Notes: generated by a model not told the origin, from the letters alone. Shown: positions 46,441 through 58,176, counted from the first letter of the stretch. The stretch is DNA of 64,000 bases from Dolomedes plantarius (GCA_907164885.2 OU015495.1:105416545-105480544), one strand, 5' to 3'. Translations and numbers: made by a program.

Positions 46441-46660
46441 TCTATCAATCAATGCCAAGCCGAATAACTGCTTGTATAAGGGCCAGAGGTAAACCAACGC
46501 TTTATTGACTTTTTCACATTGTGAAGCTCTTTCTCTTGAATAAATCATTCAATTTTTCTCAACTTGTAATCATTAGTTTTTTACATGTACATCACATCTA
46601 CCGATTTTCATCCCAAACGGATATCCCCTTTTTGGTGCATCGTTTATTTTTCTAAGAGTG

Positions 46661-47490
46661 TATATAGAACATCTGATTAATGACAAATTTCCGTCCCGTA
46701 AAATGTCACTAAACCTTTCTTTTTTTTCTTCGTGCGATGAAGAAAATTCAAAGCTTTTCCCATTTGCGATGAATTTAATTAAATCAGCTGATTAGTATTC
46801 GTAAATTGCATTTTTCTATGGTACTGACATAAATTAAAAAAAGGAATGTTTAATTAATAAAAATTGTTATAGTATTAAAAAAATACAGATTTATTTTTGT
46901 TTAAATTAATATTTATGACCTTCTACTATTAAGCTTTATCTTTCTCCTGTAGTTAATATCACAAACTGGTGATATTTACATTGTGTAAACTACAGCAAAA
47001 GATTTTTAAAAAAAACCACTTTCTAAAAGTACGGAGTGAGATACTTTAATTATACAAAAGAACCTTTCTCCAGGCATTTTCTTTCTCACAGAATGTATAA
47101 GGAGTGAAAAAAAATTCTTTCAAATGAAAAATTTAACAAGAATATTAAATGCTCTAAACAAAAAACCCGGCGAGTATTTTCGCTCTAGGATTTAAAATTT
47201 TGGGACGAAAAATCGCAGCTAAAATCTGCCTTTTCATATGAAACAGAGAGATAATGTTTCGGAATACCTTGGCATATCATAATTATGTAAAATTGAGGGT
47301 CCTAATTTTGAGTATATCTGCTATAAGACTATGGAGTGCCAAGATACAATAATTTGAAAGGTATTTCGTATTTTTAGTGTTGTTAACACATTTTGCATTA
47401 AAAGGCTGTGATGTTAGTATTAAAGAGTTAGCATTAAAGGGCTGCATTAAAGGATTGTAACTTCCAAGTTGCTACCGTAACTTGTTATCA
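46661..47490. other. AT-rich DNA, no gene seen
   Basis: Only A/T runs and very short ORFs. Confidence 0.45.
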
Positions 47491-47702
47491 ATTATGTATT
47501 GTTATCCTACGGGGGAATATTAGATTTAAGGGATCTGTGGAGGAATATTAGATTTAAGAAGTCTGTGGAATTCGAACCCACAGACTTTAGTACCGAATGC
47601 CAGAGCCTTAGACACTCGGCCATGGTCAGGCTGACGTTTAGACGGAAAAATGTGTTCCAGCCATGGGGCATAAGTCAAAACAACAACAACAACAACAACA
47701 GA
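47491..47702. repeat. Repeat with antisense tRNA-like block and (CAA)n tail
   Basis: GGAATATTAGATTTAAG occurs twice (about 47514 and about 47542). A minus-strand tRNA-Leu-like head then reads ATGGCCGAGTGTCTAAGGC (A box) and GTGGGTTCGAATTCCAC (B box), with TCGGTACTAAAG between. The plus strand ends in seven or so CAA units. The A/B orientation and the CAA tail point opposite ways, so this may be two joined retroposons. Confidence 0.5.
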
Positions 47703-49488
47703 ATTAAAAGATTAACGTGCGGAAAAATTAAACGTCAAAAATCAACATTTTACAATATTCATGTTATGAAAATAAAAATAGTTTTCTTTATATAACAATT
47801 AATGCGGACTTTTTTCGAATTTTCAAACGTGATTATTTTACTTCAATATCTCCTGAAACTTTCAAATGTAAAAAGTTTTTATCATAACATTAAAATTCAT
47901 CAAGCCATCAGATTATGGAAAAGCAAATGCAAATTTTGGTCTAGTAAAAGGTAAAACTGAAATAATCTCCTCATTTTTTTGCAAACTTAATGCATAGTTA
48001 ATTATGTAAGTAAAGGTTATGAAGAGGTTTTTTTTTCCTCGAAGATATTATAAACTTGTTTCTTTCTTTTTTTTTAAATAACAGCATTACAGTAAAGGAA
48101 ATAACTCACCTACTTTTTAGACATGGAGTACAAAAAAAATTCCAATAGTTGAGTCAATACCATTTTGCATTAGTTTTCTAAAATGTTTACTTTCAATAAA
48201 GCAAGAAGAGAAGACTTTACTCACAACAATTACTTAAAAAACATCGCTAACAACTGTCGGTTGTAAAACGAATTATGTTTACAGAAATATTGTTTTCGAA
48301 AATAAGGTTTCTATCTTTCCAATGCTGTCGTTTTTTCTCATGTCCCCTGGCCAGAATTGATCCCAGACCAGGTCTATTTAGGCTAGAGAGCTGAGGGGTG
48401 CGTCTCCGGTTACCTTTCTAATGTGACTGTATATATGTCTCTTGGTCCAAGAAATGGAGACTATTTTCAAGTATTTTGAAAGTTGGTAAACTTATCAAAA
48501 CTATTGTCAAAAAGCCTTTTTTGATGAACTTAGGGAAGACACCTAACAAAATAATGAAGGATCGACTTCAATATCAACATAAATTATTTTGAAATAAACC
48601 TTTATTATGTTACAGTTTTTAAGGGAATCCCTCCTAGTCTATGAAAAGGGGATGATCCAAAAGGTTACGGATGCCGCGAATATTTCAAACTTCCTCGTTT
48701 AGGTGCTCTAGATGAATAAATGTACACATTTTGTTAAAGTTCCATGTCTTGTCAAATTTGTCTTTCCTCGACTGAAAAATTTTTACATATTTTATGTAAC
48801 GATGTAAAGAAAAATGTATTAAATCCTGTGAATGGAACTACCTTGTTCCTTAAAGTGAGTACGCATTTTCAGTTACACACTATGTAGCAAAATAGTTTTG
48901 AAAGTACATGATTCTTTCCATAGAGAAACACAATTAAGAAATTATTTTCGATAATATAAACCTTGTAACCCTCTACACTTCTAACCACCAGCAATCCTCA
49001 AAGAAAATATTTTTTAGTATATTTTTAAACACTACCCTAACAATTGCTTGTAATTCTCCCACTACAGCAGTCAGTAATAATGAAAGATTTGCATTTTTTC
49101 AAGACTAGCATTCCCTAATCATGCAAGAAATTATTGAGATAGGTGCACTATGAGCAAATCAGTACATTTGATGAATACAGTCGTAGTAAATTCGTTAGTG
49201 TAAAACAATCTAAAATAAATAATTAGGGCTCAAAGTAACATGCCTTCAAAGGAAATTTCAGAATTGTTAGTGTCCTTACAGTAAAAATTTATCTCATCGG
49301 AAACACGACTAAGCAATTAACGGTAGCTGTCATTTTCATATTTCTACCAAATTTGATGTAGAACTTTCTCTCATTTTTTCCACATCACGTATGAATAATT
49401 GTATCAACAACACCGTAGCAAAATGACTATAAGACATAGGTAAATTTGATAACCTTCTGCCGCTTATGTTGTAAGAAAAAAACTTAGA
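47703..49488. other. AT-rich DNA, no gene seen
   Basis: A possible degraded minus-strand SINE head lies at 48335-48410 (CTGGTCTGGGATCAATTCTG), too weak to list on its own. Confidence 0.4.
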
Positions 49489-49665
49489 TTTTAACGTAGG
49501 ATTACGTTCCACCATAAAGGTCCTCTGGAAAGAAAAATTTCAGAAGCTAAAACAGTCCGTCGTCCCGAGTTATAATTTTTACAGCGCGCCAAACCCAGTC
49601 TGTATCGTTTGGGCAAGCAGCAAACAGTTAAACAGAAAAGTACCAAAATGCGTCAAAATTTTGAC

Positions 49666-49696
<31 letters not shown>

Positions 49697-49784
49697 ACAC
49701 ATATATACATACAAAAGAGGTAAGCAACGATAAGTAATCCTACGTTAATAACCCGGGGTAGTTTCATTAGAAGAGACTACCTGA
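49489..49784 (+). mobile_element. Helentron-like element, copy D (most complete)
   Basis: About 296 bp. The 5' end TTTTAACGTAGGATTACG contains the outer subterminal repeat. TTCAGAAGCTAAAACAGTCC, GAGTTATAATTTTTACAGCG, CCAAACCCAGTCTGTATCG and AAAGTACCAAAATGCGTC follow. A central TA microsatellite (49668-49691) comes next, then GAGGTAAGCAACGATAAG, the inner inverted copy GTAATCCTACGTTAA, and the GGTAGT..ACTACC hairpin before CTGAA. T-rich flanks fit insertion between T residues. No coding sequence. Confidence 0.8.
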
Positions 49785-50810
49785 ATTTTTTTTTTAAATA
49801 TCCACTTATTCAAATCTCTTTTCCATATCAATTTAACAATACTGTCTAAAAGACTTCTTTATTGTTCACCAGTTGCTTCGAAGTCATGGTTTACACATCT
49901 GTGAGGGTCTGTCAGATAATAGTGTAGTGTTCACGGGCCTATGACTATTACCGGAAATTACTTTTCCAGTTCTTCAACAAAAACATTAAGGGAAATCCCA
50001 CGGATAATAATCAAGAAAACGGAAGTGATAAGATTTTCTTCTGCCAGAACCTTTTAAATTCTGGGTTATAGACCCATAAAGTTCCGAAAGAAACTTTTTA
50101 CTATTTTTTGTAGAACTTTATGTTAATGGATTCTATGTTATGATGTGTGTATATAAGATAAATTTTAAAACGGAATGAATATGGAACAAAACATACAATC
50201 AAGATGTAAATCAAAAGATACAACATTGCTTCGTTTTGTAAGAAAGAAACATTAATATGTTAAAGAGTCATTACGAAAAAGTGGTTATGCTTGATTTAGG
50301 TTGTTACAGTAGATGAAAATGAGACGAACAGAATAAAAAAAAAACTTTATTTTTAAAATCATGACATTTTAATAATTATTGTGGTATCTTAAAATTTCTA
50401 TTTCAAAATTATAAACCTTTCATTCCCTTTTCGCAAAACTAATTACATTTTCTATAATTGCAATGGTTCAGAAACTTTGAAATTTCACCTGTACTATAAA
50501 AAATGCTTCAACGGACCCATTTTTTCGATCTGTAATTTTTGTCAGTGATTAATAAATGACTAAATACTTAAAAGCATTATGTACCCTTTTCTTCCTGCTG
50601 ATAGCCAATTACAGCTATATTATCGAGTGGTTGCATTTTATTATTCAGTAAACATAGTACGGTTCGTAAAGTGTCATTCCTCAGTAGCTTACACCTTAAA
50701 AAGTTATTTACTCCCTTTGTTGTGAAGGATTCGCAATTGGGACATTTTGTCTCCTTCCAACTGTATCGCCATTTTTTCCGTCAACACATTTATGGGTCGT
50801 AAAACAGCCA
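49785..50810. other. AT-rich DNA, no gene seen
   Basis: No supported features. Confidence 0.45.
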
Positions 50811-51074
50811 TATTATAAGGGGCCAGTCGCGCACCTGCTCAAGGGGTAGGGCCATCATCTTCTAGGAATCAACGCACCCTAAAATTCCTTAGGAAGAGAG
50901 GAAGCAAAATTCCACGAAGATACAAGGGCCCTCCAATTTTCAAGGAAATAAAAATACCACCTGAGTCAACCATAGGGATGTTGTATCATACTGCCTACGA
51001 ATAAAATGTATGGAACAGCAATAAATTTAAGGGGAAGACCAGCCTGGGTAGGGGGCAATACGAAAAGGGGAAAA

Positions 51075-51323
51075 ATGGACCCCGAGTTTTTTCGAGAGAA
51101 TGGACGACGAGACCTGAAGCAGATGGACGGAGATTCGATGTTTGTGAGCTGTGGCAAAGACCTCGGACTGTTGCGCAATGACCAGGAGAGGGATGATGAG
51201 CCCCCGATAAGCCCCGTGGAGATGTTCGTTTTCAACTTCCCGCGACGTGCCTGCTGCCTCCACCGCTGGATGTGCCACATCATTACCTATGCTATGTGTT
51301 TCTGCCTCCTCAACAGTCCCCAG
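51075..51323 (+). CDS. Candidate first coding exon, unknown membrane-type protein
   Basis: The ATG at 51075 is in a favourable context (A at -3, G at +4). The next 83 codons are open and markedly more GC-rich than the surroundings, ending CCCCAG followed by GTTGGT, a plausible donor in phase 0. The peptide starts MDPEFFRENGRRDLKQMDGD, has an acidic stretch (NDQERDDEPP), then FNFPRRACCLHRW and a hydrophobic HIITYAMCFCLL segment that could begin a transmembrane helix. An in-frame ATG at 51006 is a weaker start. I do not recognise the family. No second exon was identified downstream, so the gene would have to continue across a long intron or beyond the window. Without splicing, the frame stops at 51356. 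It could also be a chance ORF in a GC-rich repeat. Confidence 0.4.
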
Positions 51324-51356
51324 GTTGGTCATTTCTCCCCTTTCAAATACTGCTAG

Positions 51357-52379
51357 ACAAGGAACTGGTATTTTATCAACTTTGGTAAATTTATTTTATT
51401 TCGTTAGATCCGAAATGGTTCTTTCGAAGAAAGCGGATACAACATGGCCTTTTTTATACATATAATACATATAGCCAAGAATTCAATTATACTATGTAAA
51501 CTAATCTCTGTAAATTACGTGTAAATAAATCTTCTTATTTTATTTATAAAAATGTATCGTTACCATTGGAGTTCATCTCCCAATTTTGCACAAAACACAG
51601 TGGGGTATCTTTGGTACCCCTCATAACACCCTTAAACATTGATTTCGGTCTCGTGTTGCAAAAGATGACATTGCGTTTCAAGCCAATCATTTAACTCTAA
51701 CGGACTAACCAATAAACCAATCGTTAGACTTTTTTTCTTTTTTCCCTCCCCAAAGTAATATTTACAAACGTCATATTTCAAGAACATTTACAGGGTATTC
51801 AGCGTTTTGTAAGCCGAGTAACTTACAGAAAATTTAGAACTTTTCGAAAGAACTTTCAAAGGATAGACTGGAACATATAACACACTTACCAGTAAAGACG
51901 AGCTAAACATTTTTGCTCTCTAGCACTCGAATGACCTGTTTTTTATGTATCGAATATTAAACAGAAAAATCTACTTGCATAAAAAATAGATATTATAAAA
52001 CTTTTTTCTTTTTCTGCTAAATGAGTTATTTTTAGTGTCCGAATTGAAAAAGGTCTGCCCCTTTTCTTTTCCAAAGTCTAGAACAAGAGTTTTTTTTTTT
52101 TTAGGAACGCTTCAAAACTTTCTGAACCTCTCTATAACGCTTTGAAATCTTAAAGAAATACCATCCAAAGTCATTCATAATGATTGCAGTCAGTTGACCC
52201 TCAATTCATGCATGTTGACATTTAAAAATATACGTTTATTTCGGTTAATTCTTTCAAGTTTCTTGACAAAGAGACAAAGAAATGAAAATTCCTTCAATTT
52301 CTTATGCAAACAAAGGTAAGTTCCAAGTACTACTAGCAGTGTCAAAGATATATTTTGGGTGAATGATTACCTTTTCGAC
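51357..52379. other. AT-rich DNA, no gene seen
   Basis: If the exon above is real, this is intron. I saw no acceptor-plus-ORF combination that continues it. Confidence 0.4.
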
Positions 52380-52956
52380 CATTGATTCCCAACGGGGTCC
52401 AGGTGGACCCCTTGGGGGTTCGTTGGAAGTTTATAAAGGGTCTATTGTATTCCAGGGGTGTATTGTAAGTCGATGATAAATTTTTCTGTTTTAAAATTTA
52501 ATTTAATATTTTAGGAATGTCATTATTAGATAATAATATCCGTTTTAATATGTATAAATACAGATTTGCATAGGGTGGAGTGATCCGCGCATCTAAAGTT
52601 GAATGTCATGACGCTTTTGTATATGTGTCGAATGCCGCCGTCGGTTTTTATTTGTTTACCAAAACTAGGCAGAACTGGGGAAATCCACTGGACCTTAAGG
52701 GGAAGATCCCTTTAAAACCTTCAAAAAACTAAATTTTTTAGTATGATTTAATTCAAAAAATGGAACGTAAGGAATCTTTTTAAAAAAAATGAAGTCGATA
52801 CTACAATTAGAACCGTATTTATGGCCAAATGTATAAAGCTCATAGTAAAGTAATTATGATGTATGCTGTATATTATAGAGTTAAATGTGAGGGGGTCGAG
52901 GAAGAAAATCCTTCTTTTAAAAGGGGTCGATGTAGGAAAAAGATGGGGAACCCCTG
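52380..52956. mobile_element. hAT-type non-autonomous element
   Basis: The left end is CATTGATTCCCAACGGGGTC and the complemented right end CAGGGGTTCCCCATC. Flanks are ttttcgac (52372-52379) and ttttaaac (52957-52964), which match at 6 of 8 positions, as expected for an aged 8-bp hAT duplication. The 577-bp interior is AT-rich without a transposase, although a GGACCCCTT/AAGGGGTC pair near the ends extends the inverted repeats. Confidence 0.7.
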
Positions 52957-52964
52957 TTTTAAAC

Positions 52965-54299
52965 CGAAGCACTTGAAATATAACTCTTCTATATCAAGGA
53001 GAAAGAATGAAAAAACATTTAAGCAATATTAATCAGAGTTACATTAACATAGTAGATCAAAAGATGGATCAAAAAGAACAGTGAATGTTGTTTTCAAGTT
53101 ATTATTTTTTAAATAAAATAAATCTGTTTCAGTTCAATTTATCAAAGCGATTTTTAAAGATATAAAAATACGAAGTTATTAAAAAACGCTACACTTTGAA
53201 AACAATACATTCTTCTATTTTAATAAAATCGTCTCTGTAACTAAAATCAATGATCTCTCATTTTTTATTCTAAACTCATATCATCTGGTATTTATACTTC
53301 AGACGTCATTTCTTTCCAGCGAATCTCATATCTTTTAAATTAAAACACTAACAATATAGTTTTATCAAAAACAAAAGAATTCTTACGTTTTTTAAAACCA
53401 TATCTCTGTTAAAATAAAATATTTCTAATACCTCGTGGCAACAGAGCAGCTGAATTTGTCATCAAAATGCAATAATCAAGTTCGTATCATGCCTTAGAAC
53501 GAATGATTCTTTTTTTAAATTACATTTTCTTCGGCAACAGACAGCGCCTTATACGTATAAATTTATACTTTTAAATATAATTAAGGCTGAAATGCTTTTC
53601 GTTAACGGATTAAACCTAGCAATCCATTCTTATTAAAACATTACGAAAGGCGAAAGAATTTAATCAAGTTTTCCTGAGGTCTTGTACATAGTTTATTTTC
53701 TCTTTTGACGCCTCAGGAATAAAATGTTGAAAGAAAATAACAGTGAGGTTAATACGTTCTGGGAAGAATTCAGGAAGAGGGAGTACAATTTAAGTTAAAA
53801 TTTTCAAATCGATCAGTTTTAGTCAAATTCCGTTAAAATCGATATTTACTCTCCTTATACATTGATATAGAAGTTTCTAAAACATAGAGGAGTTTCATTC
53901 TCTCTGAAACGTAGAAGAATAAGAATATAGATTTTTCTAATAATGGTGGGAGGACTATGAAAACTGCACATTTTTCAGCATCCAAATTTCATGGATAGAC
54001 TTTAATAAGACGACGGGCAATTTCTAGTATTTTCAAAAGAGAAGTAAATTCAAATAATACTAGATGTTTCATGAAGTCCCTGCACATAGTATTGTAAAAT
54101 TTAAAATCGTATTAATTTTGATAAAGTTTATCTTTCCTATTGATTTATTTTTTACATTATTACATTGTTTAGTGCTGAATTTAACACAATTTTAATTTAT
54201 TCAACGTATTATCCTGATCATTACTTCCTTGTTATGTAATAGCGTACGTAAGTTGCCTTTACTTTTCATGTTTTATTTTATTTCCCTTTGATTTATATA
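52965..54299. other. AT-rich DNA, no gene seen
   Basis: No supported features. Confidence 0.45.
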
Positions 54300-55063
54300 C
54301 AGTATGCCCACTAAAGTCCCTTCCCACCCTCTTAACTTCGGAACGGCTGCTGCTATATTCATAAAAGTGGTGTCTAGGTATAGTAAAGTAGCCATTCGCT
54401 ACTGAATAAAACCACCTACCGCTCCACCTGGTGGAAAACTGAGGAGTTAGCAATCCTATCTCAAAAACGGAACGAGATAGGGGAAAAAAGTGATTTACAA
54501 AGTTGTAGAAAATTATCGATTTAGTACAAATAGATACCTTGGGGACATTAACGCAACAAATAGAACGGTTAAAACGCGCGTTTGTTTTTTCATGATTTCC
54601 TACATTGTGACGTGACAAAACGATCTGAGAAAGAAAAAAAAAACTAGTTTTAACAATATACCTTTATTTGAGATGTTCAAACTTCTCACCGTCATTGCGG
54701 TGTCGTGTTTTGCCCGAAAGATAATCATTTCTCCTTCCGTTCAAGTTTCGTGACGTCACAGTGTAGGAAATCACGAAAAAACAAATGCGCTTTTTAACCA
54801 TTCTGTTCTTCGCATTAATGTCCACAATGTGTCTTTTCTTACTCATTCGATAATGCTCTACAACTTTGTAAATCACTTTTTTCCTCTATCTCATTCCGTT
54901 TTCGAGATAGGAATGCTAACTCCGCTGTTTTCCACCAGGTGGCGCGGTAGGTTGTTTTATTCAGTAGCGCATGGCTACTTTACTATACCTAGACACCACT
55001 TTTATGAATATAGCAGCAGCCGTTCCGAAGTTAAGAGGGTGGGAAGGGACTTTAGTGGGCATA

Positions 55064-55066
<3 letters not shown>
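54300..55066. mobile_element. 767-bp foldback element with about 320-bp inverted arms
   Basis: TA flanks CAGTATGCCCACTAAAGTCC and its inverse. The left arm (54300 to about 54622) and right arm (about 54745-55066) are inverted copies at roughly 90% identity by eye, around a loop of about 122 bp. Each arm carries an ORF reading outward that shares YNFVNHFFPLS.SVFEIG and RWFYSVANGYFTIPRHHFYE-type sequence. A minus-strand ORF (54664-54876) runs from the right arm through the loop and ends at a TAA overlapping an AATAAA. The TA target suggests a Tc1/mariner-related foldback. The proteins match no family I know and may be passive products of the repeat. Confidence 0.85.

Positions 55067-55094
<28 letters not shown>
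55067..55094. repeat. TA microsatellite between two transposons
   Basis: A pure (TA)n spacer joins the right end of the foldback element to the left end of the mariner derivative. Confidence 0.95.
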
Positions 55095-55100
<6 letters not shown>

Positions 55101-55843
55101 GTCCCAGTTAAACATTTCAGAACTTCTACGAGGGGTAGGTTGCATCCTGACGACTCGAAATCATATAGGAATGTGGGGTCGGAAATGCTTTCCTGAAGCG
55201 GTAGATGGCGTTGCGGGAAATTTCCGAGCGTTGGTGCAGGGAATCGTCATTTCGCACAAGGACTCAGAGTTAGTAGGATAGCTAGTTATACGAACGCAGA
55301 GTTTGCCGACATGCATTTGGTGTACGGGGCTGCAGATTGTAGTGGGCCAGCCGCCGTAACTACCTAGACGTCAGATTTGGCCAACAGTGGATCGGACGTG
55401 GGGTTTCGTGCGTTGGCCTGCTCGGTCACCAGACCTATTGAGTCTTGATTTTTATTTATGGGGACATATGAAAACATGGGTTTATGACACTCCCGTTGAC
55501 AATGCAGAGGAGCTGGTTGCAAGAATCGCAGTAGCCGCCGGAGAAATTCGAGATGAGCCTGGATTATTACAGAATGTTCGGAATTCCATGCGCCGGAGAT
55601 GTGAGGTCTGCATTACAGTCGGTGGAAAAAACTTCGAACCCTTACTTTGACCCCTGTACCTTTTGTTTTTGTACATTTATTATTAAAACGATTATCCATT
55701 TACGTTCTCTTTGTTTATGATTTACTGTGTACATCACCGCTTTAGGAAAGCATTTTCAACCCCACAGAGAGAACCCCACATTTCGAGTCTTCAGGATGCA
55801 CCCTACCCCTCGTAGAAGTTCTGAAGCGTTTAACTGGGACACC

Positions 55844-55846
<3 letters not shown>
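55095..55846 (+). mobile_element. Internally deleted mariner-like transposon
   Basis: The left TAGGGTGTCCCAGTTAAAC and complemented right CAGGGTGTCCCAGTTAAAC ends are followed by TTCAGAACTTCTACGAGGGG in both, so the TIRs exceed 70 bp. TA tracts lie on each side. The interior keeps only the start and end of a transposase gene. Confidence 0.92.
55270..55650 (+). pseudogene. mariner-like transposase, N- and C-terminal remnants joined
   Basis: The N-terminal part reads TNAEFADMHLVYGAADCSGP and then breaks. The C-terminal frame (55387-55647) reads WPARSPDLLSLDFYLWGHMK, YDTPVDNAEELVARI, then NVRNSMRRRCEVCITVGGKN and FEPLL. The SPDL..LDF block carries the third catalytic position (Asp in mariner-type DDD enzymes), and the RRC..CI..GG..FE.LL ending is typical of this arthropod mariner group. 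The region with the first two catalytic Asp residues is deleted, so the product cannot catalyse transposition. Confidence 0.85.

Positions 55847-55905
<59 letters not shown>
55847..55905. repeat. TA microsatellite with TG end
   Basis: (TA)n passing to (TG)n immediately after the mariner right end. Confidence 0.95.
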
Positions 55906-55908
<3 letters not shown>

Positions 55909-56504
55909 TGTGTGTGTGGTTATTCAAATTTATGGGTTTTTACCGTGTCTTACGCTATATGTGCCATTTTAAGTCTTTTTATTGCAAGACTTCTACTAGA
56001 GAAAACTTTGAGCACTATGACGACACTTGGTGAAAGTCTGATATATGGACACAAATGTTGGTAAGAGAAAAGAGAATTTGACCTTATAGACATGAAATTT
56101 TACCATGACGGTATCATTAAGCTGTGTGCTTTTTGCATTATTCAAGGAATGCATCTGTGGTCAACGAATCGAGTTGAACTATCCAGAACGGTGAAAAGGC
56201 ACACTTAAACAAACTTATTTCTGTGCGTTTTGAATCATCCGTTTATATCTACTGATTGTGTTACGTATGATGACTTTGTGTAGTAAATTTGTCAAAACTG
56301 TGAGTTTATCTATAGGAAGTCAGCTCATATTATAATAGAAGTCAGTACTATGGACGTAAATTTTTTAACAATTTCTAAAATTTCCGCCATATATAAACAC
56401 TGTTGTATGATGATGTTGTTCATTACAATGTTTGCTATTTACTGCTTAGCATTATGGATTCACAAAGGGGAATTTTCCAGCAAAGGACGTTATCTAATAT
56501 CGAA
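55906..56504. other. AT-rich DNA, no gene seen
   Basis: No supported features. Confidence 0.45.
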
Positions 56505-56945
56505 TATGCCCTTAAGGCTGTTGTGTACTAACACTATTGGATTCACTCACCTCCATGTTAATCTATGGAGAAAATGTGTCTGCTATTTACAGCTATATAA
56601 ATGCTGATAATTCAATAAAAATGGTATTTTCAGATTACCTGATCTTTTCTACACTTTGAAACATAATTCATTTTATAAATTTCGTCCACCAAATGAATTT
56701 ATGATCGTTTTAAACACACTATACCGTATTTTTCCCCCGAATAATTTAAATTTTAAAATATTATTTGCATTTTTTTAGAATACGAAAAATGCTCCTAGGA
56801 GTAAAAATTCTTTCTCTATTACGGAGTACATTTTTTTTAAATAATCTATAAATCCTTGTCGGTAATTCTTGGACAAATGTTCTCCATAGTTTAACATTGG
56901 ATTGAATGAATGCAATAGGGTTAGTACACAGCAGCGTTAAAACCA
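56505..56945. repeat. Inverted repeat pair, about 80-bp arms (MITE-like)
   Basis: The plus-strand segment 56505-56590 (GGCTGTTGTGTACTAACACT, ATTGGATTCA, ATGTTAATCTATGGAGAA) recurs inverted at 56868-56945 with about 75% identity. The two arms also translate similarly (LLCTNTIGFTHLHVNLWRK and LLCTNPIAFIQSNVKLWRT). This may be an old MITE or two inverted copies of a coding-derived repeat. Confidence 0.6.
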
Positions 56946-56951
56946 AAGCCG

Positions 56952-56986
56952 TTTGTACAAGTGTTCATTTTGAACACTTGTACAAA
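56952..56986. repeat. Perfect 16-bp-arm hairpin
   Basis: TTTGTACAAGTGTTCA and TGAACACTTGTACAAA flank a TTT loop, directly beside the inverted repeat pair above. Confidence 0.9.
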
Positions 56987-58176
56987 TTTCATCACATTTA
57001 TATTTTTTTTTATCATACTGGTGTCTTAAGGTATTTACCCAAGAACCAATAGCGGTGTTTTATATATTTTCTACGTAGAATTTTAATCCGAAATCATGAC
57101 TTATTTGACTTCTAAAATCCCCTCTTTCAGTAATTACATAATTCAGCTCTTGCATAGAGTGAAGCAAAAATAATTTTTGAGTATTCATAACACATATGTG
57201 ATGAAACCTTTTTTTTGTGATTACTATTTAGAAATATCTCACAAATATCAGTTATTATGTTTTACGTTTATTTTACAAATATTGACAATCGTTGTTGCAA
57301 ATTAAACAATGTCTGCTAGTAACTGACTTTAAATAAAATTATAGCAACAAAATAAAATGACATTTGTATCTATTTTTTTCAATTAATTTCTTTGAAACGA
57401 TAGGATATTTTTTTTAAAAATTACTTTTGAACGGGATTAATTTTGTTTTCAGTAATTAATGGCTTAAAACTTTTTTATCATTGAAAAAATATAATTTTTA
57501 ATACTTTTACTTAATACGTTTAGTTGAAGAGTAAATTAAATGCTGTTGTTTTTTAATTTTTTTAATTTCTTTAAACGGTTTTTCTTTTCAAAACTTCTTC
57601 CGTAAACAAATTCATTTATTCGGGAAATTATAAGACTCTGAAAATCAATTGCAAACATTTTTTGCTTTCCAATAAAACCTACTTTGTGGAGAAGAGCAGT
57701 GACTAACACGAGTGAAAAAAAATTTTGAAAAGAAATGAAAATTGGGAAATGTTAAATGCTTGCAACTTTTTTTCCGAAACACCAAAAGAATACTTCCTCC
57801 CCCTCCCACACACACACACATCAATTCTCTTTTTCTAGCAGAATGAATTTGAATTACCCTTTTCCCAACACAAAGTTGAAAACAGCAATTACGAGACATA
57901 AAAACAGAAATTTTAAGTAAATGTCAACGTTGTGAATCGGATACCAGGTATTTATGCAAGACACCTTATTTTTCTAAAACGAAGACTTTTTGTAAAAGTT
58001 CTTAGCTATCCCCAAGAAATTTATTTTTGATAATAAAATTAATGAAATAACAACTTTAACGATTACAGTAAGATTTTGCGTGTAATTGGCCATTAAAAAT
58101 TTACATATTTTTCACAAATGTTTCGATAACTATAGGAAATTAATTCCACTTAAAATTCGTCCTAGTAAAAAAAAAA
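56987..58176. other. AT-rich DNA, no gene seen
   Basis: No supported features. Confidence 0.45.

Larger units (their letters stand above)
44997..46660 (+). mobile_element. Tc1-like transposon carrying a SINE
   Basis: TA at 44995-44996 and 46661-46662 brackets CACTCTTAGACTAAAAAAAC at the left and, complemented, CACTCTTAGAAAAATAAACG at the right. The 1664-bp length includes a 245-bp SINE plus its 13-bp duplication, so the original element was about 1.4 kb. A degenerate plus-strand transposase occupies the middle. Confidence 0.92.

Noticed and set aside
46009..46492. ORFs of 79-158 codons around the nested SINE
   Set aside because: They cross from Tc1-like transposase remnants into SINE sequence through the target duplication, so they cannot be real proteins.
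51027..51332. Minus-strand ORFs of about 100 codons opposite the candidate exon
   Set aside because: They are shadows of the GC-rich plus-strand frame and lack a supporting start or splice context.
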